From positions 88,575 to 152,574 of the forward strand of contig DATIYT010000009.1 in assembly GCA_035517495.1 (NCBI GenBank): 64,000 bases of DNA, in the 5' to 3' direction. This document shows, piece by piece, positions 47,898-57,297 of the stretch (position 1 is the stretch's first letter; each line of letters opens with the position of its first letter). Source of the stretch: DASZHJ01 sp035517495 (lineage in GTDB: Bacteria > Pseudomonadota > Alphaproteobacteria > ATCC43930 > CGMCC-115725). The notes beneath the pieces were generated by a model. That model searched no databases. It saw only the letters and a list, made by a program, of their open reading frames with translations, and was not told where the DNA came from. The position numbers and the translations under genes are program-made.

Positions 47898-50167
47898 TGG
47901 AACAGAGCCCCGCCATCACCGGATCCCGTCGGCTCCTGCGCCGGCTCCGGGACGTGATGGCCGGCTCGGGAACCGCGCAGGATCGGCTGGCGCAAATCGT
48001 GGGCGTGATCGCCGCCGACATGGTGGCGGAAGTCTGCTCCATCTATCTTCTGCGCGCGGGCGAGGTGCTGGAACTCTTCGCCACCGAGGGGCTGCGGCCC
48101 GAGGCGGTGCATCTGACGCGGCTGCAGGTCGGCGAAGGTCTGGTGGGGGTGATCGCGGCAACCGGCCGGCCGCTGGCGCTGGCCGACGCGCAATCGCATC
48201 CCGATTTCGCTTATCGACCGGAAACGGGCGAGGAAATCTACCACTCGCTCATGGGCGTGCCGATCCTGCGCGGTGATCGGGTGCTCGGCGTGTTGGTGGT
48301 TCAGAACCGCACGCAGCGCCACTACGACGAGGACGAGGTCGAGACGCTGCAGACCATCGCCATGGTGCTGGCGGAGCTGGCCGCCAGCGGCGAACTGGTG
48401 AGTCCCGACGAGCTTGCCGCCGACACGGGAATGGCGCAGGCGACGGCTCGCCTCGACGGAGCCCGGCTCAACCCCGGCCTCGCCGTCGGAATCGCGGTGA
48501 TCCACGCGCCGCGCCTGGTGGTTCGCCATGTGGTGGCCGAGGATCCGAAGGCCGAGATCGAGCGGCTGCGCACCGCGGTCGCATCGATGCAAAGCGCGAT
48601 CGACGCGATGCTGGCAGCGAGCGACGTGGCGCACGGCGGCGAGCACCGAGACATCCTCGAGACCTATCGCATGTTCGCAGCCGATCGCGGCTGGATTCAG
48701 CGCATCCGCGAGGCGGTGCTGAACGGACTTACCGCGGAGGCGGCGGTGCAGCGCGTGCAAAATGACACACGCGCACGGATGAGCCAGGTGAGCGATCCTT
48801 ACCTGCGCGAGCGGCTGCTCGATTTCGAGGACCTGACCAACCGGCTGCTGCAGCACCTCGCGGGCAAGCCGGTCACGGCCGCGCTCGCCGAATTGCCCGA
48901 CGCCGTGGTGCTGGTGGCGCGTTCGCTCGGCCCGGCCGAGCTGCTCGATTACGACCGCCGGCGGCTCAAGGGAGTGCTGCTGGAGGAGGGGTCGCCGACC
49001 GCTCATGTTTCGATCGTCGCGCGTGCGCTCGACATACCGGTGGTGGGTCGCGTCAAGGGAGCACTGCAGCGGATCGAGGCCGGAGATCTTGTGGTTGTGA
49101 ACGGCGATGAGGCACATGTGCTGCTGCGGCCGGGCGAAGAGGTGCTGCAGGCGGTCGAGCAGAGCATCGGCGCGCGCGCCGGTGCGCGCGCCCGTTACGC
49201 TGCGCTCCGTGCTCTGCCGTCGGTAACGCGCGACGGCGTTGCCGTCGAGCTGCACTTGAACGCCGGCCTGACGCTCGATCTCCCCTACCTTGACGAGACC
49301 GGCGCCGTCGGAATCGGGTTATTTCGCACCGAGCTTCCGTTCATGATCCGCAACACCTTCCCCGACGTCGCCGCGCAGATCGAGCTTTATCGGCGGGTAC
49401 TCGACGACGCCGGCGACCGTCCGGTGGTGTTCCGCACCCTCGATATCGGCGGCGACAAGCTGCTGCCCTATCTGCCCGAGACCGCGGAAGAGAATCCGGC
49501 GATGGGGTGGCGCGCCTTGCGCATCGCGCTCGATCGGCCCTCGATGCTGCGCCAGCAGCTCAGAGCGCTGATCAGCGCCGCCGCCGGCCGCTCGCTCAGC
49601 ATCATGTTCCCCATGGTCGCGGAAGTCGTGGAGTTCGACGCCGCGCGTGAAATTCTCGATCTCGAGCTGAACCGCGCGCGGAGGCGCGGCGCGCCGGTGC
49701 CAAGGCGGATCAGGGCCGGCGTGATGCTCGAAGTTCCCTCGCTGTTGTTCCAACTGGCGGCGCTGCTGCGGCGAGTCGACTTTCTCTCGGTCGGCACCAA
49801 CGACTTGCTGCAGTTCCTCCTCGCGAGCGATCGCGGCAATCCTCGCGTGAGCGAACGCTACGACGCGCTCTCGCCCGGTGTGCTGCGCGCGCTCGGCGAG
49901 ATCGCGCGCGAGGCCGAGCGTCATCGCGTGCCCGTCGGTGTCTGTGGCGAGTTGGCGGGCGAACCGCTCGGCGCCATGGCGCTGGTTGGGCTGGGCTTCA
50001 GGAGCTTGTCGATGAACCCCGCTGGTATCGGCCCTGTGCGCGCCATGCTGCGCAGTCTCGATCTTGGGCCTTTGCAAGAACTGTTGCGGCGCAAGCTTGA
50101 AAATCCCGAGCACAGCCTGCGCCCGATCTTGCGCGCCTTCGCGCGAGATCGTCACGTTCAGGTATAA
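47897..50167 (+). CDS. ptsP: PTS enzyme I homologue with GAF domain (PtsP, EI-Ntr)
   Basis: A 756-residue nitrogen-PTS enzyme I. A GAF domain at about residues 20-165 precedes an enzyme I module. The phospho-histidine is His370 in GSPTAHVSIVARALD; the PEP barrel has LFRTELPFMIRNTFP, TLDIGGDKLLPYL, DFLSVGTNDLLQFLLA and GVCGELAGEPLG. GAF domains of PtsP sense glutamine/2-oxoglutarate in studied alphaproteobacteria. It should phosphorylate HPr or an NPr. The ATG at 47897 overlaps the upstream stop; a GTG just before it is an alternative. Placement after lysC is conserved. Confidence 0.95.
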   Translation: MEQSPAITGSRRLLRRLRDVMAGSGTAQDRLAQIVGVIAADMVAEVCSIYLLRAGEVLELFATEGLRPEAVHLTRLQVGEGLVGVIAATGRPLALADAQSHPDFAYRPETGEEIYHSLMGVPILRGDRVLGVLVVQNRTQRHYDEDEVETLQTIAMVLAELAASGELVSPDELAADTGMAQATARLDGARLNPGLAVGIAVIHAPRLVVRHVVAEDPKAEIERLRTAVASMQSAIDAMLAASDVAHGGEHRDILETYRMFAADRGWIQRIREAVLNGLTAEAAVQRVQNDTRARMSQVSDPYLRERLLDFEDLTNRLLQHLAGKPVTAALAELPDAVVLVARSLGPAELLDYDRRRLKGVLLEEGSPTAHVSIVARALDIPVVGRVKGALQRIEAGDLVVVNGDEAHVLLRPGEEVLQAVEQSIGARAGARARYAALRALPSVTRDGVAVELHLNAGLTLDLPYLDETGAVGIGLFRTELPFMIRNTFPDVAAQIELYRRVLDDAGDRPVVFRTLDIGGDKLLPYLPETAEENPAMGWRALRIALDRPSMLRQQLRALISAAAGRSLSIMFPMVAEVVEFDAAREILDLELNRARRRGAPVPRRIRAGVMLEVPSLLFQLAALLRRVDFLSVGTNDLLQFLLASDRGNPRVSERYDALSPGVLRALGEIAREAERHRVPVGVCGELAGEPLGAMALVGLGFRSLSMNPAGIGPVRAMLRSLDLGPLQELLRRKLENPEHSLRPILRAFARDRHVQV

Positions 50168-50189
50168 CGCGAATAGCGCTCCAGGGTCG

Positions 50190-50195
50190 TATAAT
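50190..50195 (+). promoter_or_regulatory. Isolated TATAAT element upstream of the rodZ-like gene
   Basis: A perfect TATAAT occurs 145 bases before the ATG of the rodZ-like gene in GC-rich DNA. No -35 hexamer is seen at the proper distance, so it is only a possible promoter. Confidence 0.25.
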
Positions 50196-50339
50196 AAACG
50201 GTTGATAGCGCGGCCGTTGCAGGGCTCGGATGTTGCTGGTAAGAGAATGCGAGCGGCGGCGGGGCGCGCGTCACGTTTCCTTCATAAGTTTTGATGACAC
50301 TCCGACCTCGCCGGCTCGAGCGAAGGGGATTGCAGCTTT

Positions 50340-51632
50340 ATGGCGATATTTTCGCGGTCCACGCGCGAAGAGATGGCGGGCGCGGCGTCGCCGGATCGGG
50401 CCGAAGGGGATCACGCCGTACCGATCCGCATCAAGCGCAGTGTCGGACAATTGCTGCGAGAGGCGCGGCAAGGCTTCGGACGAGAAATTCCGCAAGTCGG
50501 CTCAACACTTCGTATTCGGGGCGAATATCTAGAGGCGATCGAGACCGGACAGTACGAGGTGCTTCCGGGTCCCACCTACGCGATCGGCTTCATTCGCACC
50601 TACGCCGACTATCTCGGCCTCGATGGCGCTGAAATCGTGCGCCGTTTCAAGCAGGAGACCGAGGGCCTCGAACTCAGGCGCGACCTGACCTTCCCCATGC
50701 CGCTGACGGAGCGAAGCATCCCCGGCGGCACCATTCTGCTGGTGGCGTTGATCCTCGCGCTCTGCGGTTACGGCATCTGGTACTACCTCTCGTCCAGCAT
50801 TCACGCGCGAATCGAACGCGTCGGCAGCGTTCCCGGTACGCTGCTTCCGCCCACCGGCGTGACAGCCACGCCGGAAACCGGGGCATCCGGCGGCTTGATG
50901 CCGCCGACCGAGGCCGCTGCGGCGGCGCAGGCCACGGGCGGCGCCTCTCCGCGCTCTTTGCCCCCGATACCCGTAATTCCCGCGCCCTCGGCATCGGCGC
51001 CAGCACCTGCCGCAACACCTTCCGTCGCGGCGTCTGCGCCCTCCTCGGTATCCGCGGTTTCGACGCCGGCGGCTTCGGCTCCCGCACCCTCTTGGACCGG
51101 CGAGCGGCCGCCAGCAACGGCTTCGAGCACCACGGTTGCCTCACCGGGTTCGGCCACCACGGTCGCAACCGCCCTGCCTCCGACCGCTATCTCGCCCCTG
51201 CCGCCGGTTCCGCAACCGACTTCGGCGGCCCAGCCCAGTGCCACACCCGCCGCCCCCGTGCCGACGGCGCCACAGCCTCAGATCATCGCGAACCTGCCGC
51301 CGGTCCCTGCGGTCAGCGCGCCGGCCGATCCCTCCCACGTCTTCGGGGCCACCACCGGCCCCGCCCGAATCGTCATTCGCGCGACCGGTATCAGTTGGAT
51401 CCAGGTCCACGACGCGCAGGGAAGCGAAGTCTTCACGAGGGTCATGAAGGCGGGGGACGTGTACCGCGTGCCCGACAAGCCCGGGCTGCAACTGCACACC
51501 GGCAGCGCCGGCAGCCTCGAGGTTAGTGTCGATGGCAAGATCGCTCCGTCATTGGGAACGGTCGGCGTCATCCGCCATACCGTCGTGTTGGACCCGCAGC
51601 GGCTGTTGGCGGGAACTGCCGTCGAGAACTGA
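50340..51632 (+). CDS. RodZ-like helix-turn-helix membrane protein
   Basis: A 430-residue protein with the RodZ layout. A cytoplasmic HTH_25 domain (about residues 33-105: VGQLLREARQGFG, EYLEAIETGQYEVLPG, GFIRTYADYLGLD) is followed by one membrane helix at 131-150. A long Pro/Ala/Ser-rich periplasmic linker (about 155-330) leads to a C-terminal DUF4115 domain (about 345-420). RodZ links MreB to the cell-wall elongation machinery. The linker is low-complexity and unlikely to be conserved. ispG follows on the same strand, as in many bacteria. Confidence 0.85.
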   Translation: MAIFSRSTREEMAGAASPDRAEGDHAVPIRIKRSVGQLLREARQGFGREIPQVGSTLRIRGEYLEAIETGQYEVLPGPTYAIGFIRTYADYLGLDGAEIVRRFKQETEGLELRRDLTFPMPLTERSIPGGTILLVALILALCGYGIWYYLSSSIHARIERVGSVPGTLLPPTGVTATPETGASGGLMPPTEAAAAAQATGGASPRSLPPIPVIPAPSASAPAPAATPSVAASAPSSVSAVSTPAASAPAPSWTGERPPATASSTTVASPGSATTVATALPPTAISPLPPVPQPTSAAQPSATPAAPVPTAPQPQIIANLPPVPAVSAPADPSHVFGATTGPARIVIRATGISWIQVHDAQGSEVFTRVMKAGDVYRVPDKPGLQLHTGSAGSLEVSVDGKIAPSLGTVGVIRHTVVLDPQRLLAGTAVEN

Positions 51633-51876
51633 AGGCCGGCACTCGCCTGCAGCCTTGTTGAAGCCTTTCAAGCGGCGCGACAGGTCAAACGCGCGTTCTC
51701 GAAACCCTATTAAAATCAAAATGTTAATAAAATAGTGCCGATCCCGAGCCGGCGCAGGTCGGTTGCCGGACGATCAAGCGAACTTCGGAGTCGGGACACC
51801 GGGGATGAAACGCGCTATAAGGCGCGCGCATTTTTCTGTTTGGCCTTGGCAGCCGCGGCTGCGGGGAGACTGAGAC

Positions 51877-53010
51877 ATGAGCGTTCGTCCCTATCGCGAT
51901 ATTGATCGGCGCCGGAGCCGCCAGGTGCATGTGGGCAAGGTGCTCGTGGGCGGCGGCGCTCCCATCACCGTGCAATCCATGACCAACACGCTGACCCACG
52001 ACGTCGCTGCGACGGTCGGCCAGATCAAGGCGCTGGAGCGGGCGGGTGTGGATATCGTGCGGGTCTCGTGTCCCGACCAGGAATCGGCGCTCGCACTGAA
52101 GCATATCGTGCGGCAGGTCGAGGTGCCGATCGTCGCCGACATCCATTTCCACTACAAGCGCGCGATCGAAGCGGCCGAGAGCGGTGCGGCGTGCCTGCGC
52201 ATCAATCCCGGAAATATCGGCTCGGCCGAACGGGTGCGCGAGGTGGTGAAGGCCGCGAAGGACCACGGCTGTTCGATGCGGATCGGCGTCAATGCGGGCT
52301 CGCTCGAGCGCGATCTCCTGGAGCGCTACGGCGAGCCCTGCCCCGAGGCGATGGTGGAGAGCGCGCTCACCCACGCCAAGATTCTCGAGGACAACGACTT
52401 CTTCGAGTTCAAAATCTCCTGCAAGGCTTCCGACGTGTTTCTCGCGGTCGCGGCATATCAGCAGCTTGCCGAGGCTTGCGACTATCCGCTCCATCTCGGC
52501 ATCACCGAGGCGGGCGGGTTGATGACCGGCACGGTCAAGTCCGCGATCGGCATGGGTTCGCTGCTGTGGGCGGGAATCGGCGATACCATCCGCGTCTCGC
52601 TCTCGGCCGATCCGGTTGAGGAAGTGCGCGTGGGCTACGAGATTCTGAAGGCGCTGGGGCTGCGGCGGCGCGGCGTAACCGTGATCTCGTGTCCATCCTG
52701 CGCGCGCCAGCAATTCGAAGTGATCAAGACCGTCGAGGTGCTGGAGCAACGGCTCGCGCACATCACCACGCCGATGACGCTCTCCGTGATCGGCTGCGTG
52801 GTCAATGGGCCCGGCGAGGCACGCGAAACCGACATCGGCCTGACCGGCGGCGGAAGCGGCACGCATCAGGTCTATATCGCGGGCGTGCCGCATCATCGCC
52901 TCAAGGACCAGAGCATCGTCGACCATCTGGTCGAGCTGGTGGAGAAAAAGGCGGCGGAGCTGGAAGCGGCGAAGCGGACACCCGAAGCCGCAGCAGTCGC
53001 TGCATCGTAG
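51877..53010 (+). CDS. ispG: 4-hydroxy-3-methylbut-2-enyl diphosphate synthase IspG
   Basis: A 377-residue enzyme of the MEP isoprenoid pathway. The N-terminal barrel has VGGGAPITVQSMTNTLTHD and CLRINPGNIGS. The [4Fe-4S] cluster cysteines are in ISCPSCARQQFE and SVIGCVVNGPGEA. It uses flavodoxin or ferredoxin as reductant in bacteria. The ATG at 51877 begins the expected N-terminus. The 244 bp upstream include an A+T-rich patch near 51706-51735, possibly a promoter. Confidence 0.97.
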   Translation: MSVRPYRDIDRRRSRQVHVGKVLVGGGAPITVQSMTNTLTHDVAATVGQIKALERAGVDIVRVSCPDQESALALKHIVRQVEVPIVADIHFHYKRAIEAAESGAACLRINPGNIGSAERVREVVKAAKDHGCSMRIGVNAGSLERDLLERYGEPCPEAMVESALTHAKILEDNDFFEFKISCKASDVFLAVAAYQQLAEACDYPLHLGITEAGGLMTGTVKSAIGMGSLLWAGIGDTIRVSLSADPVEEVRVGYEILKALGLRRRGVTVISCPSCARQQFEVIKTVEVLEQRLAHITTPMTLSVIGCVVNGPGEARETDIGLTGGGSGTHQVYIAGVPHHRLKDQSIVDHLVELVEKKAAELEAAKRTPEAAAVAAS

Positions 53011-53094
53011 CGACAGCGGCATCGACCCAGTTGTTGGCGTCTTTGCGGGAAGTCTTGCGACGAAGCCATCCGGAACGTGGTTTTAAGTCGCCTC

Positions 53095-53116
53095 GATCCC
53101 CTCGCGAGGGAGGATC
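53095..53116. repeat. Hairpin between ispG and hisS
   Basis: The perfect palindrome CCTCGCGAGG (53100-53109) is flanked by GATCC and GGATC, extending the stem with a two-base bulge. It may terminate ispG or form part of the hisS leader. There is no U-tract. Confidence 0.35.
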
Positions 53117-53162
53117 ATCGGCGACGTGAGCGAACGATCGAAATAGGATACCGATACTTTCC

Positions 53163-54407
53163 ATGTCCGCCTTGCAGCCCGTGCGCGGCACCCAGGATTT
53201 GCTACCCGACGAACAGCGCCGTCACCGCGCCGTTGTAGAGACCGCACGCACGATCGCCGAGCGCTACGGTTATCAGGAAGTCGCAACGCCGATCTTTGAA
53301 TTCACCGAGGTCTTCGCGCGGCCTATCGGAGAGACCAGCGACATCGTCACCAAGGAGATGTACACCTTCCGCGACCGCGGCGGCGATGAGGTGACGCTCC
53401 GACCGGAATACACGGCGGGGCTGGTGCGCGCGATCATCTCCAACGGCTTGACGCAATCCTTGCCGCTCAAGCTTTTCGCGAGCGGCCCCATGTTCCGTTA
53501 CGAGCGACCGCAAAAGGGACGCTTCCGGCAATTCCATCAGATCGACGTGGAGCTGATCGGAGTCGGAGATCCCCGGGGCGACGTCGAAGTGATCGCGCTC
53601 GGCGCCGATATCTTGGACGCGCTCGGCGTGCTCAAGCGCGCCGAGCTCGAACTCAATACGCTCGGCGACAGTGCAAGCCGCCACGCCTATCGCGAGGCGC
53701 TGGTGGCGTATTATGCCGCGCACAGCGCCTCGCTTTCGGAGGACAGCTTGCGCCGGCTCGATCGCAATCCCCTGCGCATCCTCGATTCGAAGGACGAGGG
53801 CGACAAGCGCATCAATACCGAAGCACCCCTCTTCGCGAACTATCTGACGCCCGACGCGCAGGGCTATTTCGACGCCGTCCGCAGAGGGCTCGACGATCTC
53901 GACATCGCCTATCGGCTGAGCCCGCGGCTGGTGCGTGGCCTCGATTATTACTGCCACACCGCCTTCGAGTTCGTGACCACCGATCTGGGCGCTCAGGGGA
54001 CCGTGCTGGGTGGCGGCCGTTATGACGGGCTGATGGCGCTAATGGGCGGTCCTGACACGCCTGGCATCGGCTGGGCCGCGGGAATTGAGCGCCTTGCCAT
54101 GCTGATCGAGGTGCCGCCGGCGCCGCCGCGTCCCATCGCGATCGTGCCGGTGGGCGAGCCGGGCGACGCGGCAGCAACGAAGATCGCCCACGAGTTGAGG
54201 CGCGCCGGCTTTGTGGTGGATATGGGGTATTCCGGCAATGTCGGCCGCCGCATGCGGCGCGCTAACAAGATCAATGCGCGGGCCGCCGTGCTCCTCGGCG
54301 AGGACGAATTGGCGCGAAATGCCGCAACCGTGCGCGATCTCGATGCCGGCACCCAGGCCGAGGTGCCGCTGATGGAGCTGGCGGCGCGCCTCGCGTCCTA
54401 TCGTTAG
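53163..54407 (+). CDS. hisS: Histidine--tRNA ligase
   Basis: A 414-residue class II synthetase. PVRGTQDLLPDEQRR opens the protein; TLRPEYTAGLVRAI carries ATP/histidine contacts; FRYERPQKGRFRQFHQ is motif 2; LVRGLDYYCHTAFEF is the histidine-specific segment; IGWAAGIERLAML is motif 3. The anticodon-binding domain ends the protein. The gene is 152 bp after ispG and 11 bp before prfA. Confidence 0.97.
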   Translation: MSALQPVRGTQDLLPDEQRRHRAVVETARTIAERYGYQEVATPIFEFTEVFARPIGETSDIVTKEMYTFRDRGGDEVTLRPEYTAGLVRAIISNGLTQSLPLKLFASGPMFRYERPQKGRFRQFHQIDVELIGVGDPRGDVEVIALGADILDALGVLKRAELELNTLGDSASRHAYREALVAYYAAHSASLSEDSLRRLDRNPLRILDSKDEGDKRINTEAPLFANYLTPDAQGYFDAVRRGLDDLDIAYRLSPRLVRGLDYYCHTAFEFVTTDLGAQGTVLGGGRYDGLMALMGGPDTPGIGWAAGIERLAMLIEVPPAPPRPIAIVPVGEPGDAAATKIAHELRRAGFVVDMGYSGNVGRRMRRANKINARAAVLLGEDELARNAATVRDLDAGTQAEVPLMELAARLASYR

Positions 54408-54418
54408 GCGGGATTGCC

Positions 54419-55501
54419 GTGGTCGCGCAGACATCCCTCGACCAGAAACTTGACCGCGTGGTGCGGCGGCACGCCGAGCTGGGCGACCGTCTGGCGCAGC
54501 CCGACACCAACCCGGCGGAGTTCGGCAAGCTCTCGAAGGAATATAGCGACCTGACGCCGATGGTCGAGGCGATCGCGTCGCTTCGCAAGGCGCAGCAGGA
54601 GGTCGCCGATCTGGAGGCGCTCGAAGCAGACGAGGAGGATGTCGAGTTGCGCCGGCTCGCCGAAGCCGAATTGCCTTCGGGGCGGCGACGCATGACCGAG
54701 CTTGAACACGCGGTGAAGCTGATGCTGTTGCCGAAGGACGAGGCGGACGAGCGCAATGCGATCCTCGAAGTCCGCGCGGGCACCGGCGGCGAAGAAGCGG
54801 CGCTCTTCGCGGCGCTGCTGTTTCGGATGTACCAGCGTTACTCGGCTTTGCGCGGATGGCGTTTCGAGGTGCTGGACATCTCCGATACGGGACTCGGCGG
54901 TTACAAGGAGGCGAGCGCCGCGATCACCGGCCGCAACGTCTTCGAGCGCCTCAAATTCGAATCCGGTGTGCATCGGGTGCAGCGCGTGCCCGAGACCGAA
55001 GCTTCGGGGCGCGTTCACACCTCGGCGGCGACCGTGGCCGTGCTGCCCGAGGCGGAAGAGGTCGACGTCCACATCGAGGAGAAGGACCTCCGGATCGATG
55101 TCTTCCGTTCCAGCGGGCCCGGGGGCCAGTCGGTCAACACCACGGACAGCGCCGTGCGTATTACCCATCTGCCGACTGGGCTCGTGGTGATCCAACAAGA
55201 CGAAAAATCTCAACACAAGAACAAGGCCAAGGCGCTCAAGGTGCTGCGCGCCCGTCTCTATGAGCGCGAGCGGCAGGCGCGCGAGGCCGCGCGAGCCGCG
55301 GATCGCAAGAGCCAGGTCGGCACCGGCGATCGCTCGGAGCGCATCCGCACCTACAACTTTCCGCAAGGACGCGTCACCGATCACCGCATCAACCTGACGC
55401 TCTACAAGATCGACAAGGTGATCAGCGGCGAAGCGCTGGACGAAATCATTTCGGCACTGATTGCCGAAGACCAAGCTGCGAAGTTGGCGGAGGTCGAGTG
55501 A
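54419..55501 (+). CDS. prfA: Peptide chain release factor 1
   Basis: A 360-residue class I release factor for UAA and UAG. The catalytic GGQ is in SSGPGGQSVNTTDSAVR. The start appears to be a GTG at 54419, 11 bases after hisS. The stop overlaps the prmC GTG as GTGA, fitting the partnership: PrmC methylates the GGQ glutamine. Confidence 0.96.
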   Translation: MVAQTSLDQKLDRVVRRHAELGDRLAQPDTNPAEFGKLSKEYSDLTPMVEAIASLRKAQQEVADLEALEADEEDVELRRLAEAELPSGRRRMTELEHAVKLMLLPKDEADERNAILEVRAGTGGEEAALFAALLFRMYQRYSALRGWRFEVLDISDTGLGGYKEASAAITGRNVFERLKFESGVHRVQRVPETEASGRVHTSAATVAVLPEAEEVDVHIEEKDLRIDVFRSSGPGGQSVNTTDSAVRITHLPTGLVVIQQDEKSQHKNKAKALKVLRARLYERERQAREAARAADRKSQVGTGDRSERIRTYNFPQGRVTDHRINLTLYKIDKVISGEALDEIISALIAEDQAAKLAEVE

Positions 55502-56343
55502 GGGTACGCGACGGCCTTAGCGAGGCGGCGGCACGGCTCAAGGCTCGGGGCTTCGATGGCGCGCGCCACGAGGCGCGGCTGCTCGTCGCGGCGGCGCTCG
55601 AATGCGAACCCGGCGAACTCATCGCCAACGACGACGGCGCAATCGATGGGCCGGCGCAGCATCGGCTCGAGCACTTCATCAGGCGGCGCCTTGCCCACGA
55701 GCCGGTCTCTCGCATCCGCGGCTATCGCGAGTTCTGGAGCCTCCGCTTCGAGATCACGCCCGATACCCTCGATCCCCGGCCGGACAGCGAGACCTTGGTG
55801 GAGGCGGTGCTGGAGCGGGTATCCGATCGCAAACGGCCTTATCGGGTGCTCGATCTCGGGGTCGGATCGGGCTGCCTGCTGTTGGCGCTCCTGATCGAGC
55901 TGCCGCGGGCGGTCGGGATCGGGGTCGATTGCCTGCCCGGCGCCGTGGCAGCGGCGCGGCGAAACGCCGCGGCGCTTGGCTTGACCGATCGCGCAAAGGT
56001 TGAGCTTGGAAACTGGGGGGCAGCCCTGGAACCCGGATACGACATTATTCTGGCCAATCCGCCCTATATTCCGAGTGCCGCGCTCGCCGGGCTGATGCCC
56101 GAAGTGGCATGCTATGAACCGAGAACCGCGCTCGACGGAGGGCCTGACGGGTTGGCGGCCTATCGCGCGCTCGCCCCACAGTTGCATTCGCTGCTGGCGC
56201 CAACCGGCATGGCGGTCCTCGAACTGGGAGCCGGGCAACTTACATGCGTGTCGGCCCTGCTAGCGGGATCGGGGCTTGCACTTCGCGGCATCAGACATGA
56301 TCTATCAGGTATCGAGCGCTGCGTGATCGTAGGGCAGGTCTGA
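55498..56343 (+). CDS. prmC: Release factor glutamine N5-methyltransferase
   Basis: A 281-residue SAM-dependent methyltransferase acting on the GGQ glutamine of release factors. LDLGVGSGCLLLALLIELP is the SAM site and ILANPPYIPSAAL the NPPY catalytic motif. RVSRIRG-type substrate contact is present as PVSRIRGYREFWSLRF. The GTG start overlaps prfA by four bases. Confidence 0.95.
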   Translation: MRVRDGLSEAAARLKARGFDGARHEARLLVAAALECEPGELIANDDGAIDGPAQHRLEHFIRRRLAHEPVSRIRGYREFWSLRFEITPDTLDPRPDSETLVEAVLERVSDRKRPYRVLDLGVGSGCLLLALLIELPRAVGIGVDCLPGAVAAARRNAAALGLTDRAKVELGNWGAALEPGYDIILANPPYIPSAALAGLMPEVACYEPRTALDGGPDGLAAYRALAPQLHSLLAPTGMAVLELGAGQLTCVSALLAGSGLALRGIRHDLSGIERCVIVGQV

Positions 56344-56536
56344 TCCGCCGAAAAAGTTGTTGGATTATTAATCAGTCCCGACTAGTTTGGATGCATGAGT
56401 GAGGAGCCGGGGGGCTCCCTGCGCCGAGGGCGCGAGAAGACAGACTTCCTCTTTGCAGTTTCGGCGTATCGGTCACAGAAGTGACGATGCGCCACGCGTG
56501 GCCACGCGCGCGGCGTGGCGATTAACCGAGTGGGGG

Positions 56537-57043
56537 ATGATGTCGTACCAAGATTTCAAGGGCATGATGAGACAGGGCCAGAACAAGCGTAACCGCGGTC
56601 GCGGTAATGGCGGCGGCGGGCATCAGGGCCACCAAGGCCACCAAGGCCATCACCAGGGCAACCGTCCGCGGCCGCCGCACCGCGCCCAGGTGTTCGAGAG
56701 CAGCGGCCCGAGCGTCAAGATCCGGGGCAACGCATACCAGGTGTTCGAGCGCTATATCGCGCTCGCGCGCGAAGCGGCCTCGGCGGGCGACCGGATCGCG
56801 GCCGAAAACTTCTACCAGCACGCCGAGCACTATTTCCGCATCATGAATGCCGACGGAAACGGCCAGGGCGGGCAAATGGTGCCGCGGCCCATGACCCCCG
56901 CGGACACCGAGATGATGCAGCCGGAGCTGGAGGGTAATCCGCACCCGCAGATGCAGCCGCATCCGCAGATGCAACCCCAGCCTCAACATCAGCAGCCCGA
57001 GGTCGAACCCCCGCCCTCCGACACCGATCCACCGGTCGACTGA
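56537..57043 (+). CDS. DUF4167 protein with His/Gln-rich regions
   Basis: A protein of about 168 residues found in many alphaproteobacteria between prmC and clpB. The Arg-rich N-terminus (GMMRQGQNKRNRGRGN) is followed by Gly-His-Gln repeats, a conserved core (VKIRGNAYQVFERYIALARE and GDRIAAENFYQHAEHYFRI) and a Pro/His/Gln/Met-rich tail. The basic start suggests RNA or nucleoid binding, but the function is unknown. Two ATGs at 56537 and 56540 follow GGGGG. A GGAGCC...GGCTCC hairpin lies upstream near 56401-56421. Confidence 0.87.
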   Translation: MMSYQDFKGMMRQGQNKRNRGRGNGGGGHQGHQGHQGHHQGNRPRPPHRAQVFESSGPSVKIRGNAYQVFERYIALAREAASAGDRIAAENFYQHAEHYFRIMNADGNGQGGQMVPRPMTPADTEMMQPELEGNPHPQMQPHPQMQPQPQHQQPEVEPPPSDTDPPVD

Positions 57044-57198
57044 TTCAGCAGGGCTTTTTCGTCGGTCGAGAGTCGGGTTCGGCGTAAGAAATGCGACGGT
57101 AAGACCAAAGCCGACGCTGTCTTCGGTTCCGTCCTGACTGGAATTGGCACGACCTCCGCGTGACGCACCGGGAGCGGGAACACGCTTCGGTCGTGCAT

Positions 57199-57226
57199 CT
57201 TGCGCCGTCCGAAAATCTTCCCATAT
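57199..57226 (+). promoter_or_regulatory. RpoH (sigma32) heat-shock promoter of clpB
   Basis: CTTGCGC (57199-57205), 13 bases, then TCCCATAT (57219-57226) closely fit the sigma32 consensus CTTGAAA/CCCCATNT. Transcription would begin near 57233, giving a leader of about 65 bases before the clpB ATG. clpB is a classical sigma32 target. Confidence 0.72.
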
Positions 57227-57297
57227 CGGGATGGAAGGCAGGATCGCGTTGCCGCTGATGGGGCGCGTTCCGGCGGTTCATCTGCGAGCGGGACACC

